Positions 14,910 to 21,194 of a DNA stretch of 21,194 bases are shown here, in pieces. The DNA lies in NCBI GenBank assembly GCA_023392035.1, contig JAEVZY010000296.1:1-21194 (forward strand), read 5' to 3'. The notes below the pieces were generated by a model. It had not been told where the DNA came from and ran no database searches. It was given only the letters and a program-made list of their open reading frames with translations. The stretch comes from Pseudomonadota bacterium. GTDB taxonomy: Bacteria; Pseudomonadota; Gammaproteobacteria; Burkholderiales; Burkholderiaceae_D. Each line of letters starts with the position of its first letter. Within the stretch, counting starts at the first letter, position 1. Both the position numbers and the translations under genes were made by a program.

Positions 14910-16251
14910 AGATCACGCCTTGCGCCAGCATCGCATCCGCCACCTTGACGAAGCCGGCGATGTTGGCACCGTTCAGGTAGCTGAGCTTGCCATCGTCGCG
15001 CCGGCCATATTGCAGGCAGGCCGCATGGATGGCTTGCATGATCTGCTTCAGGCGGGCATCGACTTCCTCGCGCGGCCAGGACATGCGCTCGGCGTTCTGG
15101 CTCATCTCCAGGCCCGAGGTGGCGACGCCGCCGGCATTGCTGGCCTTGCCCGGCGCATACAGGACGCCCGCGGCTTCGAAAGCATTGATGGCGTCGATGG
15201 TGGAAGGCATGTTGGCGCCCTCGGCCACGCAAAAGACGCCATTGCGGATCAGCGTGGCCGCGTCCTTGGCGTCCAGTTCGTTCTGGGTGGCGCATGGCAG
15301 GGCGACATCCACCGGTACATGCCAGGGCCGCACGCCGCTCTCGAAGCGTACGCCGGTACGTGCTGCATAGTCGCTGACGCGGCCGTAAAGATGGTTCTTC
15401 ACTTCCATCAATATCGCCAGCTTTTCAGGCGTGAAGCCCTCTTCGTCGATGACGGTGCCGCTGGAGTCGGACACGGTAATCACCCGCGCGCCCAATTCCA
15501 TCGCTTTCTCCACCGTGTACTGGGCGACATTGCCGGAACCGGAGACGCTGACCCGCAAACCGTCAAACGAGCGGCCGTGAAGCTTGAGCATCTCGTCGGC
15601 GAAATACACGGTGCCGTAGCCGGTGGCTTCCGGGCGGATCAGCGAGCCGCCGAAACTCAGGCCCTTGCCGGTGAATACGCAATCGGCGCGGTTGGTGAGC
15701 TTTTTCATCATGCCGGCCATGTAGCCGACTTCGCGCGCGCCCACGCCGATGTCGCCTGCCGGAACATCGGTCTCGGAGCCGAGATGGCGGAACAGCTCGC
15801 ACACGAAGGCTTGGCAGAAGCGCATCACCTCGGCCGGGCTCTTGCCCTTGGGATCGAAGTCCGAGCCGCCCTTGGCGCCGCCCATGGGCAGCGTGGTCAA
15901 GGCGTTCTTGAAGGTCTGCTCGAAGGCCAGGAACTTGAGCACCGACAGGTTGACCGAGGGATGAAAGCGCAAGCCGCCCTTGTAGGGGCCGATCGCCATG
16001 CTGTGTTGGATCCGATAGCCGCGATTCACCTGCACCTGGCCATGGTCGTCCACCCAGGAGATGCGGAAAATCACCACCCGCTCGGGCTCGGCCAAGCGGT
16101 CGAGCAGGCCCTGCTCCGCATACTTGGGATGCTTCTCGATGTAAGGCCACAGGCTTCCCAGTACCTCGGTGACGGCTTGCAGGTACTCGGGCTGACCGGG
16201 ATTGCGGTCGGCGACATGCTGCACGAATTGTTCGGCGGATGCGTATTTCAC
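14908..16251 (-). CDS. gdhA: NADP-specific glutamate dehydrogenase
   Basis: Catalyses reductive amination of 2-oxoglutarate with ammonium and NADPH to glutamate; a cytosolic hexamer of the small GDH class. With the GTG at 16249-16251 as start the protein is 447 residues, the same as E. coli GdhA. That GTG has an AAGGAGA Shine-Dalgarno seven bases upstream, so the longer open frame beginning at 16311 is rejected. The active-site region includes GPYKGGLRFHP (88-98), LPMGGAKGGSDFDPKGKS (121-138) with catalytic Lys128, and PAGDIGVGAREVGYMAGMMK (165-184) with catalytic Asp168. The Rossmann domain shows VSGSGNVAQYTVEKAMELGA. SEGANMP-type AEGANMPST is also present. It sits between mnmE (161 bp upstream) and the antiporter operon (78 bp downstream). 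No convincing promoter was found in the 161 bp. Confidence 0.97.
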   Translation of the reverse strand: MKYASAEQFVQHVADRNPGQPEYLQAVTEVLGSLWPYIEKHPKYAEQGLLDRLAEPERVVIFRISWVDDHGQVQVNRGYRIQHSMAIGPYKGGLRFHPSVNLSVLKFLAFEQTFKNALTTLPMGGAKGGSDFDPKGKSPAEVMRFCQAFVCELFRHLGSETDVPAGDIGVGAREVGYMAGMMKKLTNRADCVFTGKGLSFGGSLIRPEATGYGTVYFADEMLKLHGRSFDGLRVSVSGSGNVAQYTVEKAMELGARVITVSDSSGTVIDEEGFTPEKLAILMEVKNHLYGRVSDYAARTGVRFESGVRPWHVPVDVALPCATQNELDAKDAATLIRNGVFCVAEGANMPSTIDAINAFEAAGVLYAPGKASNAGGVATSGLEMSQNAERMSWPREEVDARLKQIMQAIHAACLQYGRRDDGKLSYLNGANIAGFVKVADAMLAQGVI

Positions 16252-16373
16252 GTTGGAATCTCCTTGTTGTTGTCGACCAAGTTTAAACCGCTCTTTCAGG
16301 GTCAACATCACAAATTTCGCGCACAGTGCATTCGCATTTTGATTTTGCGGCGGGCGAAAGGCTGTGCTTTGAG

Positions 16374-16401
16374 ATCACGACGGCGTCGGGCCAATCGTGA
16401 T
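16374..16401 (-). terminator. Hairpin downstream of mnmE, possible terminator
   Basis: ATCACGA / TCGTGAT (16374-16380 with 16395-16401) with an inner GGC/GCC pairing forms a hairpin 12 bp beyond the mnmE stop. There is no T run on the minus strand, so it could be an intrinsic terminator only if aided, or a 3'-end protecting structure. Confidence 0.35.
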
Positions 16402-16412
16402 GGATGAGGCGC

Positions 16413-17801
16413 TTATTTGCCGATGCAGAAGCGGCTGAAGATCACGCCCAGCAAATCGTCCGAGGTGAATTCCCCGGTGATGCTGTTGAGGCGTTCCTGC
16501 GCCAGCCGCAACTCCTCGGCGAACAAGTCGAGGGCCTGATCGTTGCGCTCGGCCAGTTGGCTGGCCACTTGCAGGTGTTCACGGGCCGCCTGCAAGGCGA
16601 TCAAGTGGCGTTCGCGCGCCAGGTAGACCGATTCGCCGCTCTGTTGCCAGCCGGCGATGCGCAGCAATTCATCGCGCAGGAAATTGAGGCCGGTCTTGTC
16701 GGTGGCGGACAGATAGATGTGCGTGGAGTCGGGCAGGCGATCCAGTGCCGGCGCATGGCCGGACAAATCGATCTTGTTCCACAAGCGAATCACCGGCGCG
16801 TGGCTCGGCAGCTTTTCCATGATGGCTTCGTCGCCGCGCGTCGGGCCGCGGCTGGCGTCCAGCATGTGCAGCACGACGTCGGCATTGGCCACCGCCTGCC
16901 AGCTGCGTTCGATGCCGATTCGTTCCACTTCATCGACCGCTTCCATGGCATCGCGGATGCCGGCGGTATCGATGATGTTTACCGGCACCCCATTGATCTG
17001 GATGGTCTGGCTGATCTTGTCGCGGGTAGTGCCGGCAATTGGCGTGACGATGGCGATGTCGGCGCCGGCCAGGGCATTGAGCAGCGAAGACTTGCCCACG
17101 TTCGGTTGACCGGCCAACACCACATTGATGCCTTCGCGCAGCAGCGCGCCTTGCGAGGCCTGGGCAAACACGGCTTCCAGCGTATCGCGTATGGCCTGCA
17201 GTTGGCCGCGCGCGTTGGACTGTTCGAGAAAATCGATCTCCTCTTCCGGAAAATCGAGCGTGGCCTCCACCAGCATGCGCAGCTGGATCAGCCTGTCGAC
17301 CAGTTCGTGGATGGCCTTGGAAAACGCGCCCGACAGGGATTGCGAAGCCGAGCGCGCGGCCGCTTCGGTGGAAGCCTCGATCAGGTCTGCCACTGCTTCG
17401 GCCTGGGCCAGGTCCATCTTGCCGTTCATGAAGGCGCGCTGGGTGAATTCGCCGGGATGGGCCAGGCGCAGGCCGATCTCCTGGCCGGCTTCCAGGCAGC
17501 GTTGCAACAGCATTTGCAGCACCACCGTGCCGCCGTGGCCGTGCAGTTCCAGCACGTCTTCGCCGGTGTAGGAGTGCGGCGCCTTGAAGTAGATGGCAAT
17601 GCCGCGGTCTATCAGCGAGCCATCTTCGCGGATGAAATCGAGATAAGTCGCATGCCTTGGCTCCAGGCTCTTGCCCGGCGCCAGACGGCACACGGCAGAT
17701 GCGATGTTTCCAAGATTGCGGCCGGAGATGCGCACTACGCCGATTCCGCCCCGGCCCTGGGCGGTGGCGATGGCTGCGATGGGAAGCGAGTCGAAAAGCA
17801 T
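16413..17801 (-). CDS. mnmE: tRNA uridine-5-carboxymethylaminomethyl(34) synthesis GTPase MnmE
   Basis: With MnmG it modifies U34 of tRNA wobble positions (cmnm5 group). The protein is 462 residues with the standard order: N-terminal tetrahydrofolate-binding domain (1-120, beginning DSLPIAAIATAQGRGGIGVVR and including HPGEFTQRAFMNGK), helical domain, inserted G domain (about 225-385), and the C-terminal Cys motif. G-domain motifs: GQPNVGKS (231-238), TT in IAGTTRD (258-259), DTAG (278-281) and NKID (342-345). The protein ends with FCIGK, giving the essential Cys459. The ATG at 17801 is chosen for family fit; the frame is open further upstream. A TAAAAT -10 lies seven bases before the ATG and no Shine-Dalgarno is visible. 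Confidence 0.97.
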   Translation of the reverse strand: MLFDSLPIAAIATAQGRGGIGVVRISGRNLGNIASAVCRLAPGKSLEPRHATYLDFIREDGSLIDRGIAIYFKAPHSYTGEDVLELHGHGGTVVLQMLLQRCLEAGQEIGLRLAHPGEFTQRAFMNGKMDLAQAEAVADLIEASTEAAARSASQSLSGAFSKAIHELVDRLIQLRMLVEATLDFPEEEIDFLEQSNARGQLQAIRDTLEAVFAQASQGALLREGINVVLAGQPNVGKSSLLNALAGADIAIVTPIAGTTRDKISQTIQINGVPVNIIDTAGIRDAMEAVDEVERIGIERSWQAVANADVVLHMLDASRGPTRGDEAIMEKLPSHAPVIRLWNKIDLSGHAPALDRLPDSTHIYLSATDKTGLNFLRDELLRIAGWQQSGESVYLARERHLIALQAAREHLQVASQLAERNDQALDLFAEELRLAQERLNSITGEFTSDDLLGVIFSRFCIGK

Positions 17802-17808
17802 GAGCGAT

Positions 17809-17814
17809 ATTTTA
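17809..17814 (-). promoter_or_regulatory. Putative -10 element abutting the mnmE start codon
   Basis: TAAAAT (five of six) on the minus strand ends seven bases before the ATG. Transcription would start at or within a couple of bases of the A of the ATG, suggesting a leaderless mRNA. It lies between the yidC terminator and mnmE, where a separate promoter is needed. The -35 is not clear. Confidence 0.4.
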
Positions 17815-17861
17815 GCCTGTCGACCGCGCTGCTTTGCACCCCTTCTTCCCTGCAAGGCCGA

Positions 17862-17898
17862 AAACAAAAAAGCCTGCGCGGCGAAATGCGGCGCAGGC
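17862..17898 (-). terminator. Rho-independent terminator downstream of yidC
   Basis: GCCTGCGC / GCGCAGGC (17872-17879 with 17891-17898) forms an eight-bp GC-rich stem with an 11-base loop. On the minus strand it is followed by TTTTTTGTTT (17862-17871). It closes the rpmH-rnpA-yidD-yidC unit and separates it from mnmE. Confidence 0.85.
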
Positions 17899-17924
17899 TT
17901 TTGCGGCTGAAGGCTGCAGTCGGC

Positions 17925-19622
17925 TCAGGCCGGCTTGGCGCCCTCGATGCGCTTGGTGATCACCCACTGCTGGGCAATCGAGAGGATGTTGTTCACCACC
18001 CAGTACAGCACCAGGCCGGCCGGGAAGAAGAAGAACATCAGCGAGAAAATGATCGGCATGAACATCATCACCTTGGCCTGCACCGGATCGGGCGGAGTCG
18101 GGTTCAGCTTGGTCTGGATGAACATCGATGCCGCCATGATGATAGGCAGCAGGCCGATCGGCACCAGATAAGGACCGATCTGATAGGTGCCGAACAGCGA
18201 ATCCGGCGCCGACAGATCGTGGATCCAGCCGATCCAGGGCGCATTGCGCATTTCCACGCTGGCCAGCAGCACCCAGTACAAGGCGATGAAGACCGGAATC
18301 TGCACCACGATCGGCAGGCAGCCGCCGAGCGGATTGATCTTCTCGGTCTTGTACAGCTCCATCATGGCCTGGTTCATCTTCTGCGGATCGCCCTTGTGGC
18401 GCTCGCGGATTTCCGTCATGCGCGGCGTGACCGTGCGCATCTTGGCCATGCTGCGATAGCTGGCCGCCGACAGCGGGAAGAACAGCAGCTTGATCAGCAC
18501 CGTCAACGCGACGATGGTCCAGCCCCAGTTGCCGATGTATTTGTGCAGCAGCACCATCAGCGCAAAGATGGGCTTGGCGATGATGGTCAGCCAGCCGTAG
18601 TCCTTCACCAGCTCCAGGCCCGGCGCCACTTTCTCCAGGCGCGAAGTTTCCTGGGGACCGGAATACAGCTTGGAATCCATGCTGGCCGAAGCGCCGGGAG
18701 CGATCGCGCCCATGGGCAGAATGGCGCCCACGGCAAACAGGTTGTTGTCGAGCTTCTTGGTGAACAGCTCGCGCTGGCCCTTGGCCGGCGGAATGAAGGC
18801 CGAGACGAAGTAGTGCTGCACCATGGCGAACCAGCCGTCTTCCGACTTGGTGGGATGCTCGGCCTTGCCCTTGGCGATGGCGTCGAAGTCGATCTTCTGG
18901 AAGTGGTGCTCGTCGGTATAGATGGCCGGGCCGGTGAAGGTGCTGTAGAAGTGCGACTCGCCTTCCAGCTTGCCGCCGTCGCGCACGATCTGCATGTAGA
19001 CCGAAGGCGAAACCGGCGCCGCGCCGAGGTTGTGCACTTCATGGCGCAGACCGATTGCGTAGTCGTTGCGGTTGAAGGTGTAGGTCTTCACCAGCTTGAC
19101 GCCGCCCTGCTCGGCTTCCAGCACCAGCTGCAGCTGGTTCTTGTCGCCCAGCTCGCGCGGGCCGGGACGCACTGCAAACTGCGTGCGATGGTTGGGGAAG
19201 CTGCCGCCGATCAGGCCGGTTTCACCGAGGTAGGTGCGGGCAGCGCTGTTGTCGAACAGCACGACGTTCTTCTTGGGATCATTGGTATCGCGGTGATTCA
19301 GCAATTCCAGACGGCGCAGTTCGCCACCCACGCTGTCGATCTCGACTTTCATCAGATCGGTGGTGATGTTGATCTTCTCACCCGTCACGGCGACCGGTGC
19401 CGGTGCGGTATTGGCGCTGGCGCCAGGCGTGGCGGCGCTGCTGGCGGCCGGCACTTCCGGCGCCTTGGCCGCGTTCGGCGGCGCCGAGTTGTTGGCCGCC
19501 TGTTGCGTGACCGGCGTCGGGAAGAACATCGAGGGCTTGCCGTTGTAGCGCATCCAGTTGTCCCACAGGATCAACAGCGACATCGAGAAGACGACCCAGA
19601 GGACAGTTCTTTGGATATCCAT
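17925..19622 (-). CDS. yidC: Membrane protein insertase YidC
   Basis: Inserts and folds inner-membrane proteins, alone or with SecYEG. The 565-residue protein has the Gram-negative layout: an N-terminal helix (about 5-23) after MDIQRTVLWVVF, an Ala/Pro/Thr-rich linker (about 40-75), a large periplasmic P1 domain (about 80-345) and the conserved five-helix core. The core includes WGWTIVALTVLIKLLFFPLSAASYRSMAKM with the hydrophilic-groove Arg in YRSMAKM, LGGCLPIVVQIPVFIALYWVLL, and FFFPAGLVLYWVVNNILSIAQQW. It starts 10 bp after the yidD stop, so the two are almost certainly co-transcribed. A strong terminator follows. Confidence 0.98.
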   Translation of the reverse strand: MDIQRTVLWVVFSMSLLILWDNWMRYNGKPSMFFPTPVTQQAANNSAPPNAAKAPEVPAASSAATPGASANTAPAPVAVTGEKINITTDLMKVEIDSVGGELRRLELLNHRDTNDPKKNVVLFDNSAARTYLGETGLIGGSFPNHRTQFAVRPGPRELGDKNQLQLVLEAEQGGVKLVKTYTFNRNDYAIGLRHEVHNLGAAPVSPSVYMQIVRDGGKLEGESHFYSTFTGPAIYTDEHHFQKIDFDAIAKGKAEHPTKSEDGWFAMVQHYFVSAFIPPAKGQRELFTKKLDNNLFAVGAILPMGAIAPGASASMDSKLYSGPQETSRLEKVAPGLELVKDYGWLTIIAKPIFALMVLLHKYIGNWGWTIVALTVLIKLLFFPLSAASYRSMAKMRTVTPRMTEIRERHKGDPQKMNQAMMELYKTEKINPLGGCLPIVVQIPVFIALYWVLLASVEMRNAPWIGWIHDLSAPDSLFGTYQIGPYLVPIGLLPIIMAASMFIQTKLNPTPPDPVQAKVMMFMPIIFSLMFFFFPAGLVLYWVVNNILSIAQQWVITKRIEGAKPA

Positions 19623-19632
19623 GGTTAAGTTT

Positions 19633-19893
19633 TCAGTTCAGATGGGTGTGGGGCGGGCGATTCTTGTGGCCCTGCACGTTTGTTTCCGGCACCGGATCAT
19701 ACCCGCCTGCATGCCAGGGGTGGCATTTGCACAGGCGGGCGCCGGCCAAAAGACTGCCTTTGAGCGCGCCGTGTTTCTGCACGGCTTGCGCGGCGTAGTC
19801 GGAACAGCTGGGATAAAAGCGGCAATTGCGCCCCAGGTAGGGCGAAATCGCCAGCTTGTAGGCCTTGAGCAGCAGGAGCAGGAGACGGCTCAT
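19633..19893 (-). CDS. yidD: Membrane protein insertion efficiency factor YidD
   Basis: A small membrane-associated protein (86 residues) that helps YidC-dependent insertion. It has an amphipathic N-terminal helix (LLLLLLKAYKLAISPYLG) and the family signature CRFYPSCSDYAAQAV, then GSLLAGARLCKCHPWHAGGYDPVP with the conserved Cys residues. The C-terminal tail is polar (NRPPHTHLN). The ATG overlaps the rnpA stop (ATGA), and it lies 10 bp before yidC: the usual rpmH-rnpA-yidD-yidC order. Confidence 0.96.
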   Translation of the reverse strand: MSRLLLLLLKAYKLAISPYLGRNCRFYPSCSDYAAQAVQKHGALKGSLLAGARLCKCHPWHAGGYDPVPETNVQGHKNRPPHTHLN

Positions 19894-20282
19894 TTTGCGC
19901 TGGCCAAAAGGCTGAGGATTTGTTCCCGGATCCGGCGCCGCATGGCGCTGCCGGAGGCCGGATCGCTCTTGCTGTTGAGCGGCGCCGAAAGGCGGATGAC
20001 GCAGTCGAGACTGGGCAGCGAAGACAGCCGGAACTGCTCGCGCGCAATGCGCTTGACCAGATTGCGCGTCACCGCGCGTGGCGCCAGGCGTTTGGCCGCA
20101 ACCACGCCCAGCCTGGCTTGCGGCAGGCTGTTCTTGCGGGTGTACAGCACGAAGTTGCTGGTTTTTGCCACGGGGCGCAAACGAAAAACGGATGAGAACT
20201 CATCCGTTTTGAGCAAACGCTGCGCGCGGGTATAAGGTGCAAGCCGGGATTGAAGCCTGGATGCGGGCAGCTGTGCGGTCAC
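19890..20282 (-). CDS. rnpA: Ribonuclease P protein component
   Basis: Protein subunit of RNase P, which trims the 5' leader of precursor tRNAs with the RNA subunit. The 130-residue basic protein shows the family order: RLLKTDEFSSVFR (22-34), LGVVAAKRLAPRAVTRNLVKRIAREQFR with the RNR-type motif, and LDCVIRLSAP. The start is a GTG at 20282, 31 bp after the rpmH stop, with no good Shine-Dalgarno, in keeping with low expression relative to rpmH. The C-terminus is somewhat extended. Codons 25-33 contain a terminator-like hairpin. Confidence 0.96.
   Translation of the reverse strand: MTAQLPASRLQSRLAPYTRAQRLLKTDEFSSVFRLRPVAKTSNFVLYTRKNSLPQARLGVVAAKRLAPRAVTRNLVKRIAREQFRLSSLPSLDCVIRLSAPLNSKSDPASGSAMRRRIREQILSLLASAK
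20184..20210 (-). terminator. Terminator-like hairpin inside the rnpA coding region
   Basis: AAAACGGATGAG / CTCATCCGTTTT (20185-20196 with 20199-20210) is a perfect 12-bp inverted repeat with a two-base centre. Read on the minus strand it ends in TTTTT followed by CG. It encodes rnpA residues 25-33. If it acts as an attenuator it would lower rnpA-yidD-yidC transcription relative to rpmH. Confidence 0.5.
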
Positions 20283-20313
20283 GCCAGCGGGGGCGTCAGG
20301 CGCAGGACTGACC

Positions 20314-20448
20314 TTAGACGGCCAGGCGCTTGCGACCCTTGGCGCGACGAGCGTTGATCACGGCGCGGCCGCCACGGGTGGCCATGCGCACACGGAAACC
20401 GTGGGTACGCTTGCGACGGACAACGGAAGGCTGGTAGGTACGTTTCAT
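20314..20448 (-). CDS. rpmH: 50S ribosomal protein L34
   Basis: A very basic 44-residue large-subunit ribosomal protein. The sequence begins MKRTYQPSVVRRKRTHGFRV and ends GRKRLAV, with MATRGGRAVINARRAKGRK in between, matching L34 along its full length. It is the first gene of the rpmH-rnpA-yidD-yidC unit and diverges from dnaA, as in most bacteria. A near-consensus promoter is at 20686-20715, leaving a long leader. Confidence 0.98.
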   Translation of the reverse strand: MKRTYQPSVVRRKRTHGFRVRMATRGGRAVINARRAKGRKRLAV

Positions 20449-20685
20449 TATCGTTCTCGCTTTCTATAGCTATAGCTGGGATCTTGGAAGCCGGACGCTG
20501 CAGCCGGATCGCAAATGAGATTGTTGCCGGAGCGGTTGCGCGGCCTCCCGGGCTGCGCGCCGCGCGCCAACTCATGGAATTGACGCCGGACTTGCCTGCC
20601 GGCCATGCCACGCTGATCGATTGCTGAAGCCAGGCAAATGCCGGCTCGACAATGCGATGCGGGAAGCTCGGACAGCGAACCCGTG

Positions 20686-20715
20686 ATTAGACTCTGCTTT
20701 CGCCTTCCGTGTCAA
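20686..20715 (-). promoter_or_regulatory. Sigma-70 promoter of rpmH
   Basis: On the minus strand a perfect -35 TTGACA (20710-20715) is followed after 18 bp by TCTAAT (20686-20691, five of six). Initiation near 20679 would give a leader of about 230 nt before rpmH. A CTCTGCT/AGCAGAG inverted repeat flanks the -35 and reaches the spacer, so a regulator could bind there. Confidence 0.65.
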
Positions 20716-20778
20716 TCACTTAGCAGAGAATCCAGTCCTGTCGCCGGGACTTCCAGCCGGCAAAAAAAGCCGCCGTCC

Positions 20779-20787
20779 TGTGGATAA
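20779..20787 (-). promoter_or_regulatory. Perfect DnaA box (TTATCCACA)
   Basis: The reverse complement of 20779-20787 is TTATCCACA, the consensus high-affinity DnaA box. It coincides with the -35 position of the dnaA promoter candidate, fitting autoregulation of dnaA. Confidence 0.75.
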
Positions 20788-20803
20788 CTAGGCGTCGGCG
20801 AGG

Positions 20804-20809
20804 TAAAAT
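20804..20809 (+). promoter_or_regulatory. Putative -10 element of dnaA
   Basis: TAAAAT (five of six) lies 85 bp before the dnaA ATG. The -35 position about 17 bp upstream falls on the DnaA box rather than on a good TTGACA, suggesting DnaA-controlled initiation. Confidence 0.45.
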
Positions 20810-20894
20810 AGCGGTACTCGTTCCCGGCGCCGATGAACAAAAAAACAAGTCCCCACCGGCCCCTGCTGCACCCCCGCACACTCAGTAAGAATTA

Positions 20895-21194
20895 ATGGAA
20901 GATTTTTGGCAGACATGTTCCGCGCAATTGGAACAGGAGCTGACGCCTCAACAGTTCAGCGCCTGGATCAAACCGCTTGCGCCGCTTGATTTCGAGGAAG
21001 GACGGCTACGCATCGCCGCCCCGAACCGGTTCAAGCTCGATTGGGTGAAAACCCAGTTTGCCAATCGCATCAACGAATTGGCCATGCAGTATTGGGAAGC
21101 GCCGATCGAGGTCCACTTTGTGCTGGACCCGCGCGGCAATACCCGCCGACCGCCCGTGCCCGGCGCAACGCAGGCGCCGGCTGTTGCCAACGGC
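20895..21194 (+). CDS. dnaA: Chromosomal replication initiator DnaA, 5' part
   Basis: The replication initiator, an AAA+ ATPase that binds DnaA boxes. Only the first 100 codons are inside the window. They form domain I: EDFWQTCSAQLEQELTPQQFSAWIKPL followed by LRIAAPNRFKLDWVKTQFANRI, the conserved DnaA N-terminal oligomerisation and DnaB-contact domain. The start of the Pro/Ala-rich domain II linker (RRPPVPGATQAPAV) follows. The AAA+ and DNA-binding domains are beyond the edge. The start ATG has only a weak purine-rich stretch upstream (TAAGA). Confidence 0.97.
   Translation, partial: MEDFWQTCSAQLEQELTPQQFSAWIKPLAPLDFEEGRLRIAAPNRFKLDWVKTQFANRINELAMQYWEAPIEVHFVLDPRGNTRRPPVPGATQAPAVANG

Larger units (their letters stand above)
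20449..20894. other. dnaA-rpmH intergenic region (446 bp), possible origin-proximal regulatory region
   Basis: No gene is seen here. It holds the rpmH promoter (-), a perfect DnaA box, and the dnaA promoter candidate (+). It also has a tandem CTATAG repeat just upstream of rpmH (20464-20475) and an inverted repeat CTCTGCT / AGCAGAG (20692-20698 with 20722-20728) that overlaps the rpmH promoter. I find only one clear DnaA box and no obvious AT-rich unwinding element, so the functional oriC may be elsewhere nearby, for example beyond dnaA. Confidence 0.5.

Noticed and set aside
16252..16311. Upstream ATG extension of gdhA
   Set aside because: The GTG at 16251 gives exactly the family length and has a strong Shine-Dalgarno, so the longer form is unlikely.
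14683..16407. A 574-codon open frame on + antisense to gdhA
   Set aside because: It is the antisense shadow of a certain gene, with no Shine-Dalgarno or protein motifs.
16404..19628. A 1074-codon open frame on + antisense to mnmE and yidC
   Set aside because: Its translation is His/Gln/Arg-rich low-information sequence and it mirrors two certain genes. It is a by-product of GC-rich codon use on the other strand.

Overview
The window (about 21 kb, GC-rich) looks like a betaproteobacterial chromosome, most likely Oxalobacteraceae (Herbaspirillum/Collimonas/Janthinobacterium-like). That placement is my inference from protein flavour and gene order. The right end is the classic origin-proximal cluster: dnaA on + (cut by the window end), and diverging from it on - rpmH, rnpA, yidD, yidC and mnmE. 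These are followed by gdhA and a complete Mrp/Pha-type multisubunit Na+(K+)/H+ antiporter operon.

Layout from the left. 1-1256 (-): 5' two thirds of a GTP-type PEP carboxykinase (pckG) with a good promoter. 1536-2510 (+): D-2-hydroxyacid dehydrogenase. 2591-3757 (+): MFS exporter. 3772-4524 (-): unrecognised 250-aa protein. 4725-5222 (+): single-domain asparaginase-like protein. 5425-6387 (+): CAP-domain lipoprotein, whose 3' end overlaps a convergent PAP2-family membrane protein (6377-7042, -). 7186-7770 (-): 3-methyladenine DNA glycosylase. 7860-8048 (-): small unknown gene with its own promoter and terminator. 8049-8438: a 390-bp gap holding a chain of hairpins that ends in a + strand terminator, a candidate structured RNA or leader. 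8439-8693 (+): 84-aa unknown protein whose terminator overlaps the stop codon of the convergent mrpG. 8735-14829 (-): mrpG-F-E-D-C-A(B), transcribed A to G with start/stop overlaps at most junctions. 14908-16251 (-): gdhA. 16413-17801 (-): mnmE. 17925-19622 (-): yidC. 19633-19893 (-): yidD. 19890-20282 (-): rnpA. 20314-20448 (-): rpmH. 20449-20894: dnaA/rpmH intergenic region with divergent promoters and one perfect DnaA box. 20895-21194 (+): dnaA, partial.

How the genes work together. rnpA, yidD and yidC form a tight unit: RNase P protein, then YidD and the YidC insertase that act together in membrane protein insertion. mnmE modifies tRNA wobble uridines and probably has its own promoter. 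GdhA assimilates ammonium with NADPH, and the antiporter downstream on the same strand supports Na+/pH homeostasis. No mobile elements, tRNAs, rRNAs or CRISPR arrays were seen. I did not find a large undescribed multi-gene system. The most unusual signals are the structured intergenic region at 8150-8301, a terminator-like hairpin inside rnpA, and promoter -10 elements that abut start codons lacking a Shine-Dalgarno sequence (possible leaderless mRNAs).
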